From the NCBI GenBank assembly GCA_027563935.2, contig CM050446.2, positions 24,369,501-24,433,500 on the forward strand: DNA of 64,000 nucleotides, given 5' to 3'. The DNA is from Costus lasius (Eukaryota > Streptophyta > Magnoliopsida > Zingiberales > Costaceae). Under the pieces are notes generated by a model, which was given only the letters and a program-made list of their open reading frames with translations, had not been told where the DNA came from and searched no databases. Every line of letters begins with the position of its first letter. The stretch's first letter is position 1. This document shows positions 58,182-64,000 of the stretch, piece after piece. The translations under genes and the position numbers were made by a program.

Positions 58182-59582
58182 TGTTGGCACGTCTAAAGCA
58201 ATCACCTTTGAATCAAGCACAACCCACACTACACATATCTAGGCAAATAACGAGAAGAACCGATCAAACAAAAAGCCACACGAAGTCCAAATAGTAGGTA
58301 GAAACCCTATCTACTACTACACGGTAAATCCACCCTACTACCACTATATGATAGATCCGAGGGGGAGTTTACCTTTGCAGCGTACCATCACTTAACTAGT
58401 TGAGCCCACCGAGATCCTCTCGAAAGTTGCATTAGAAAGTTTGATCAGAGTCAAAGCAAGTTGCATGGACGAATCCAAGGAAAAGCTCCTATTCCCTCTT
58501 CCCCTTTTCTCCCATTCATCCTAAATAGGGATTGCACGATGAATTGAAACAGGGGAAGGGTTCCCCTTTGAGCTCTGTCACTAGACTGCCACCAGATTCA
58601 TGCTAGAGCATCCAAGCCTGATTGCCAACGGAAGGAGATCTTGCTGCCGAAGAAGTTGCCATTGAGGAGAACAAGAAACCCAGTGGAAGCGAGACTCATG
58701 TGGAACCATAGATCATTGATCTGATCTTACTCTCGCGTCTCGCTGCCAGTGCCGGAGGAGAAGATCCCTTCCCTGCCTTAGGGTGCTGGGAAGATGATCT
58801 CCTCCCTACCTCATGGTGCTAGGAAGATGATCTAGAAAGTTCTTGTCAACGAGTCCATGGCCGAATCCTCATCGCTGACTGTTTGCCGCAATCCTCTATT
58901 CCCATATCCAAATTGTTGTCGAACTCCTACCCAAGCTCTCGAAACGCTCGATAGATAGTCAAGTCACCCCTTGACGACGATGGAAATCCACCCTCATTGC
59001 CACACAAGCCGTGATCTCCGTCATCGAATAGCCAGAGATCATGCTTCCACTAGGCGAGATCGAATCTCTATCATAGGCTTGTCCGACGCAGAGTCCACAC
59101 CCTGACTTCACCGTCATCACCACCTCGCCAGCTCATCCAACGTTGGTGAGTTACCAAATTTGGCATGCCTCCATCTGGTCTGAATCAATGGCAACGCTTT
59201 GCGCTAAAATGGAAACAAGGGATTTTTCCCCTTTCTGCATTTGTGCAGCTGAGCCGCCTGAATTGGGTTCGGTTCAACTGGTTTGGGGCCGAATAGCCAT
59301 GGATTAACTCTGGTTCACTCCACGGTCAACCCACTTCATCGCACATGCTTCCAAGCTCACTCACACGAGAGAATTCGGGGTTCATGGGTCGAGTTGGGCA
59401 CCAACATCCAAGTGTGAACCCGCGCTCCGTGGTTCAACTTGACCCTCGCCCTATGGACTCGTGTCAATCTCAATGACACAATCGTACACCCCTGTCATCC
59501 AATACATTAGATAACAAAGGGTCTCATCATCAATTAATCTTGTTGTGCTTGGGGATTCATACTAAATCCCGAGGGCATCATA
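58182..59582 (-). repeat. Chromovirus 5' LTR
   Basis: 1401 bp, TGTTGGCACGTC...GAGGGCATCATA on the + strand. Compared with the left LTR it has a local duplication around CTGGGAAGATGATCTCCTCC (58760-58836) and an extra 18-base stretch near 59555. Confidence 0.85.
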
Positions 59583-60604
59583 ATGCATTACTAGTAAGGA
59601 CACTCCACGAAGTTGGGCTGGCATTTTACTAGGCCGAAAAGGGTTTTATGTCTATCTATTTTGGTTCTTCAATATTGCACATGACAAAACTTGACCCGAC
59701 CCGACTCGACACGAAGGTAGGTAGGTTCGGGTCAGCTATAATCATGTTCGAGTCATAAATAGGTCAACCCGTTTTTGACCCGAAAATAATTGGGTCGTGT
59801 CAAGTTATAAATGGGTTGACCCACTTAACCTGATTACATTATATATTTACATACATAAATTTTAAATATAATCTTGCCCAACTCCCAATACTAGTCCATA
59901 AACCTAAATCTTTTTTTAACAATATTTTAACCTAAAATTTGGCTTACACCATAAGCATAAATTTTAATAGAATTTTTATTAATTTATTATTTATATATAT
60001 AATATGAATAATAAATTTATAATCAAGTCGTGTAGAGTCAAGCATATCGGGTTAATAAATAACATATTTAATAAATGAGTTATTCAAGTCATGTTGGATT
60101 GACCCGATTATATTCGGGTTAAACAGTTTCACTCAATTAATTAAATGAGTTGTATTCGGATTGACTTAATCGAGTCATGGGTCATAACTGACTCGATCAG
60201 TTTATGACCTACTGATCTGAATTACTAGGTTTAATGTAAATCATATCCACTTTGTGAAACAATAATATGAATTAATTACTAAATGTTTTATAAAGCTTGC
60301 AGTAAAGCTAATTCAACTTTATAACTTTTATCCTAAACAATTACGGATTAGTAATTTAAAACAGATGTAGATAGAACATTTTACCTGATCAGAGTCTACT
60401 TCCGCACTTGGCTTGGGTAGCAGGCTAATTGGCTTTGCAGAATTTATATTATGGCCCGTCATTTAGCAAGTATTTGTTGCGCAACTATAATGGTGAAGCA
60501 CAAAAGAAAAGAAAATAGCAGAGGACAGCAATTGAAGACAACTATAGCACCTTAATTTATTGAGGTTTGTAAACAAGTCTCCGTCAAATGATCAAAATCA
60601 GCTT
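59583..60604. other. Intergenic DNA with a GGGTC-rich MITE-like block
   Basis: 59693-60230 starts TTGACCCGACCCGACTCG and is full of GACCCG/CGGGTC phrases with an AT-rich centre, ending near CGATCAGTTTATGACC. It resembles the GGGTC-rich hAT-like element at 44377 in kind, not in sequence. No duplication or exact ends seen. No gene. Confidence 0.45.
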
Positions 60605-60679
60605 ATCGTTATCCCAAATAAAGGAAGACTGTTAATCTAAAATTGTACAAAAAAATAAATATACACCATACAGAAATTG

Positions 60680-62611
60680 TCATCTCCACATTTCTTCCCA
60701 GCAATTGCCAATCGCTTCCGCTGACTTCTTCCCCCTGCAAACTCCTCTCAACACCATGTCCCATGTTGACACCTCCGGCACCAAAAACTTGCTCAGCATC
60801 ACCCCCAACACCTTCCCAGCTCCACCAACCATCTCTCTCTTCACCATCCTCACCACCAGCCCATCCATGAACTCCCTCCCCTCCCCCTCCGTCAATACCT
60901 TCAAAAACACGTTGCAAGTTACCTGGTCCGGTTCACATCTGCGGTCCAGCATCTGGCCTAGAAAGTCCATGGCCCGGCCCACATTACCCTCCTTGAGAAG
61001 GCCCTCTAAGAGAACGTTGTACGTGACCGCGTCCGGTTCCGCCTTCCCGCCGCCGAGCATGTCGTTGAACAGCTTCATCCCCCCGTCCACCTTTCCTGCC
61101 TTGCATAACCCCTTGATCATGCAAGTGTAAGCGATCACGTCCGGGGCGGCGCATCCCCGGCTCGCCATGTTCTTCCACACCATCAAGCCGTCCTTGAGTC
61201 GCCCCGCTTCGCACAGGCCATTGATGAGCACGCTATAGCTCACCGCGTTGGGCTCGCAGCCAGACCCTACCATCTGCTCCCATACCGCGAGTGCTCGCTC
61301 AGTGCTGCCGGCCTTGAAGTGGCCCCTCATCATGGCGCTGAATGTCACCACGTTGGGGGCGCAGCCCTCTGCCGTCATTTTCGCGAACACCTCGTCCGCG
61401 CTATCGATGCGGCCATGGCGGCAGAGGCCATCGATGAGAGCGGTGAAGAGCACAGGGTTAGGTCGCACTCCCTTGGCCACCATCGCCTCCCAGACGCTCA
61501 CCGCGTCGTCTAGCTGGCCACAACGAAAGAGGCCGGTGATGAGGGCCGAATAGATGAACTCGTTTGGGTGGATGCCCTGCTCCTCCATCTTCTCCGCCAC
61601 GAGGCGCGCGTCGGACGGGCGGCCAAGCTTGACGAGACCATCCACGAAGGAGCCGCAGGTGATCACGTTAGGTGTGAGGCCGTAGCGGGCCATTCGGTCA
61701 TTAAGTCGAACGGCGGCGTCAAGGCGGCCACGGCAACAGAGTGCGTGGATGAGGGTGTTGTAGGTGGGTAGGGAAGGGGGGCATCCCTTGAGGAACATGT
61801 ATCGGGTGAGATTGACAGCGCGGCGGAGATTGCCAGCGCGGCAGAGAGCAGTTATGAGAGCATTGAAAGCCGGGGCCGCGGGTGGAACGCCGTCAAGGAG
61901 CATCTCGTCGAGGAGGGCGATGGCATCGGTGAGTTGGCCAGCCGCAGCGAGGGCTGCGATGACCGTGGAGTAGGAGTAGGCGTCGGGGCGGAGGCCGCGG
62001 AAGGGGAGCTGACGGAGGAGGCGGATTGCACCAGGGAGGTCTCCAGTCCGGCAGAGCGACTTAAGGAGGAGGTTGAAGGAGAGGAGGTTGGGCGAGAGGG
62101 ACGGGTGGCGTTGGAGAGCAGAGGAGAAGAAGGAAATTGCAAGGCGGTGGTTGTGGGCTCCGGGTGCGGAGAGGAGCGCAGAAAGGGTGGAGTTAAGAGA
62201 GCGGACTGAAGGGGTGCACCCAAATGAGGAATGGAGGCGGACGAATAGTCGGACGGCGTCGAGGGGTCGACCTGCACGGCCAAAGGCGCGGAGGATTGGG
62301 ATGAAGACGCGCTCAGGAAAGGGGCGGGGACTCTGCTGACGCATTTGTTCGAGGAGGCGCTCGAGGGCGTGGAGGTCAGGGGGGTTGCGATCGGCGTAGG
62401 CGCGGGCAAGCGCGTGGTAGGTGGCGTCGCCTTGCGTGTACCCACCGGCGCGCCAATGGGAGCTGAAGATGTCGTCGACGACAGTCGGACATGTGTCGCT
62501 ACCGCTTCCCTCAGACTCGTAACCGCCGCCTGCGGCAGTGGCGGAAGTGAGGGCGAGGCGGCGGAGTTTAGCGACGAAGGTAAATGGCCGTGCGCTGGGG
62601 CGGTGGAGCAT
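60680..62611 (-). CDS. P-class pentatricopeptide repeat protein, EMB1025-like
   Basis: Intronless, 643 residues. PPR proteins bind organelle RNA one base per repeat and help its processing or stability. Residues 1-50 are rich in Arg/Ser/Ala without acids at the start (MLHRPSARPFTFVAKLRRL), like an organelle targeting peptide, probably mitochondrial. About 14 repeats of 35-36 residues follow from residue ~105, for example YNTLIHALCCRGRLDAAVRL and YSVLINGLCEAGRLKDGLMV. No E, DYW or SMR domain. The C-terminal tail (FLVPEVSTWDMVLRGVC, AIGNCWEEMWR) resembles the tail of Arabidopsis EMB1025 (At4g20090), an embryo-essential protein. Very GC-rich, as in many monocot intronless genes. The start is the first ATG of the frame; another frame at 62688 is not PPR. 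Confidence 0.9.
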   Translation of the reverse strand: MLHRPSARPFTFVAKLRRLALTSATAAGGGYESEGSGSDTCPTVVDDIFSSHWRAGGYTQGDATYHALARAYADRNPPDLHALERLLEQMRQQSPRPFPERVFIPILRAFGRAGRPLDAVRLFVRLHSSFGCTPSVRSLNSTLSALLSAPGAHNHRLAISFFSSALQRHPSLSPNLLSFNLLLKSLCRTGDLPGAIRLLRQLPFRGLRPDAYSYSTVIAALAAAGQLTDAIALLDEMLLDGVPPAAPAFNALITALCRAGNLRRAVNLTRYMFLKGCPPSLPTYNTLIHALCCRGRLDAAVRLNDRMARYGLTPNVITCGSFVDGLVKLGRPSDARLVAEKMEEQGIHPNEFIYSALITGLFRCGQLDDAVSVWEAMVAKGVRPNPVLFTALIDGLCRHGRIDSADEVFAKMTAEGCAPNVVTFSAMMRGHFKAGSTERALAVWEQMVGSGCEPNAVSYSVLINGLCEAGRLKDGLMVWKNMASRGCAAPDVIAYTCMIKGLCKAGKVDGGMKLFNDMLGGGKAEPDAVTYNVLLEGLLKEGNVGRAMDFLGQMLDRRCEPDQVTCNVFLKVLTEGEGREFMDGLVVRMVKREMVGGAGKVLGVMLSKFLVPEVSTWDMVLRGVCRGKKSAEAIGNCWEEMWR

Positions 62612-62823
62612 GGTGTCAGGTGGCTCGGTGCGACAGGATCCAGGGAGAGAAGCATGGTCGGATCAATCGGACAGATCCGGCATGGCATGCTGCTGAAGGA
62701 TTTAAGGATTCGTTAAAATAGTTAGGGTTTATGCTGATCGTTGAGCAGGGAAGGGGGAAAACGAGAGCCCGATGTTACTCATCGGCCTCAATCGGGCCTT
62801 GGGCCTTTACTGCGGGAGACACG
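62612..62823. promoter_or_regulatory. Upstream region of the PPR gene
   Basis: 212 bases between the PPR ATG and a MITE-like element. No clear TATA box on the minus strand; the MITE sits where promoter sequence would be expected. Confidence 0.35.
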
Positions 62824-63411
62824 GAAGAAATGGCCTAGGTGGGAAACTCAGCTCGGTGGCTTAATCAGTCATTCGATTTAGTTCACTGGTAAACACAAAT
62901 CTCGATGTAAATTTTTTATTAATTATTTTATTATTTTTATTAGAAATGGTTTATATTATCAACCTGAATAAAATAATTTATAGTCTAAATTTAAATGTAT
63001 TAATGATAATTTAACTTGTATCAACAAAGATTTAAACTATGTGTATCAACGTATTTTGTGTACCAACAGTAAATTTCTATATATCAATGAAAATTTTTAT
63101 GTGTATCAACGAAAATTTTCTATCTGTGTATCAATAAAAAAAAATTTTATGTGCATCAACGAATTTTATATGTATCAATACAAATTTAAACTATGTGTAT
63201 CAATGGCAAATTTACATGTATTAACGAAAAATTTCTTATTAATGAAAAATTTTTGTGTATTAATGAAAAATTTCTTTGTGTCTCAACGATAAATTCCTGT
63301 ATATCAATGATGGGTAACGGAATGGCTAACGGGGAAATTTACATTGAGATTTGTGTCCATCAATGAAGTGGATCAAATAGCGATTAGGTACCCAGCCTAG
63401 GTCATTTCTTC
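62824..63411. mobile_element. MITE-like element with ~90-bp TIRs and internal minisatellite
   Basis: The left end GAAGAAATGGCCTAGG...CACAAATCTCGATGTAAATT is mirrored at the right end (AATTTACATTGAGATTTGTG...CCTAGGTCATTTCTTC), about 90 bases with substitutions. The middle has many TGTGTATCAACGAAAATTT-like units of about 20-40 bases. No coding sequence. No target duplication was recognised, so the superfamily is open (long TIRs suggest Mutator-like). Confidence 0.7.
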
Positions 63412-64000
63412 TTAGGAAACTAAGTTGGGTATTCTAATCATTGTTCGATCCACTTCAGTGATAGATACAGATCTCGATGTAAATTTTTCCATTAGCCACT
63501 CTGTTATTTCTATTAGAATAGCTCATTTTGTTAAACATGAATGAAATAATTTATGCTCTAAATTTAAATGTATCAAAGATAATTTAATTTATTAACATAA
63601 TTTCTATGTCTATCAATGAAACTTGTCATATGTATCAATGATAATTTAAACTCTATAAAACAAAATTTAACTCTATCAAGGTAATTTTTATGTCTATCAA
63701 TAATAATTAACTATCTATGAATAATAAATTTTTATGTGTATCAACGAAAATTTAAACTATGTGTATCAACAACAAATTTCTATGTATTAATAAAAAAATT
63801 TTCTGTGTATCAATGAAAAATTTTGATGTATATCAACAAAAAAATTTCTATCTATGTATCAATGAAAAGTTTCTGTTTGTATCTACAAAAATTTAAATTA
63901 TGTGTATCAATATATTTTATGTATCAATGATAAATTTATATGTATCAACCTAAAATTTCTCGTCTTACTGATAAATTCCTATGTATCAATAATGGATAAT
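63412..64000. repeat. Second, partial copy of the MITE-like element
   Basis: From about 63420 the sequence repeats the left part of 62824-63411 in the same direction (GTTCGATCCACTTCAGTGAT, CAGATCTCGATGTAAATTTT, ATGAAATAATTTAT), then the same TGTATCAAYGA minisatellite, running off the end of the window. Confidence 0.7.

Larger units (their letters stand above)
55003..59582 (-). mobile_element. Ty3/gypsy chromovirus, minus strand, internally deleted
   Basis: Direct LTRs at 55003-56350 and 58182-59582. Next to the left LTR the minus strand reads TTGGGTAGGGGAATA then TGTGATG, a polypurine tract and LTR start, so the element runs minus. The inside has chromodomain, integrase and RNase H pieces only: no gag, protease, RT or primer site. 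The upstream LTR joins RNase H directly at 58182. No matching target duplication found (GAGGG on the left, ATGCA on the right). Confidence 0.85.

Noticed and set aside
61852..62688. 278-codon minus-strand frame overlapping the PPR gene
   Set aside because: Out-of-phase shadow of the GC-rich PPR coding sequence.

Overview
The window is nuclear DNA of a flowering plant, probably a monocot. The two intact host genes have GC-rich coding sequence (a multi-exon HSP70-16-type chaperone and an intronless PPR gene), an intron carries a plastid rpoC1 fragment, and most of the rest is plant transposons: Ty1/copia, Athila-like Ty3/gypsy, chromovirus, LINE, PIF/Harbinger and hAT-like. The species cannot be fixed from the sequence.

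Layout. 1-3296: 3' half of a Ty1/copia element on the + strand (pol end, polypurine tract, complete 3' LTR). 4474-39281: one L1-type LINE split by a nest of gypsy elements. The LINE is cut after 6172 and resumes at 36033; the 5-bp duplication CCCTT (6168-6172 and 36033-36037) proves the insertion. The outermost gypsy element (E1, 6173-36032, minus strand) is Athila-like. Inside it lies a second Athila-like element (E2, 9971-26100, minus) with gag, protease, RT, RNase H, integrase and a 3' extra ORF, all broken. E2 carries two solo LTRs (18193-19604 with target duplication ATTAG; 23303-24772 with CAGGT). E2's upstream LTR is interrupted at 26100 by a + strand element (E3, 26101-33418) that has gag and protease but no pol. 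E3 ends in an LTR followed by a second primer-binding site, which joins E1 gag directly, so a recombination or deletion has removed sequence there.

36033-39281 is the rest of the LINE (ORF1 end, endonuclease, RT), fused at about 38741 to a + strand Athila-type gag fragment. 39731-44104 is a PIF/Harbinger element with both genes (DDE transposase with two introns; Myb/SANT-like protein), each with nonsense codons. 44377-44869 is a hAT-like non-autonomous element with a target duplication. 46356-53623 is the HSP70-16-type gene (nine coding exons, 773 codons), with tandem ACGTCA motifs upstream and a plastid rpoC1 insert in intron 1. 55003-59582 is a chromovirus remnant on the minus strand whose LTR is fused straight to RNase H. 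60680-62611 is a P-class PPR gene resembling EMB1025 (minus). 62824-64000 is a long-TIR MITE-like element followed by a second partial copy.

Only the HSP70-like and PPR genes look like functional host genes. The order of insertion can be read: LINE first, then E1, E2, and then E3 and the solo LTRs. Coordinates were read by hand and may be off by one or two bases.
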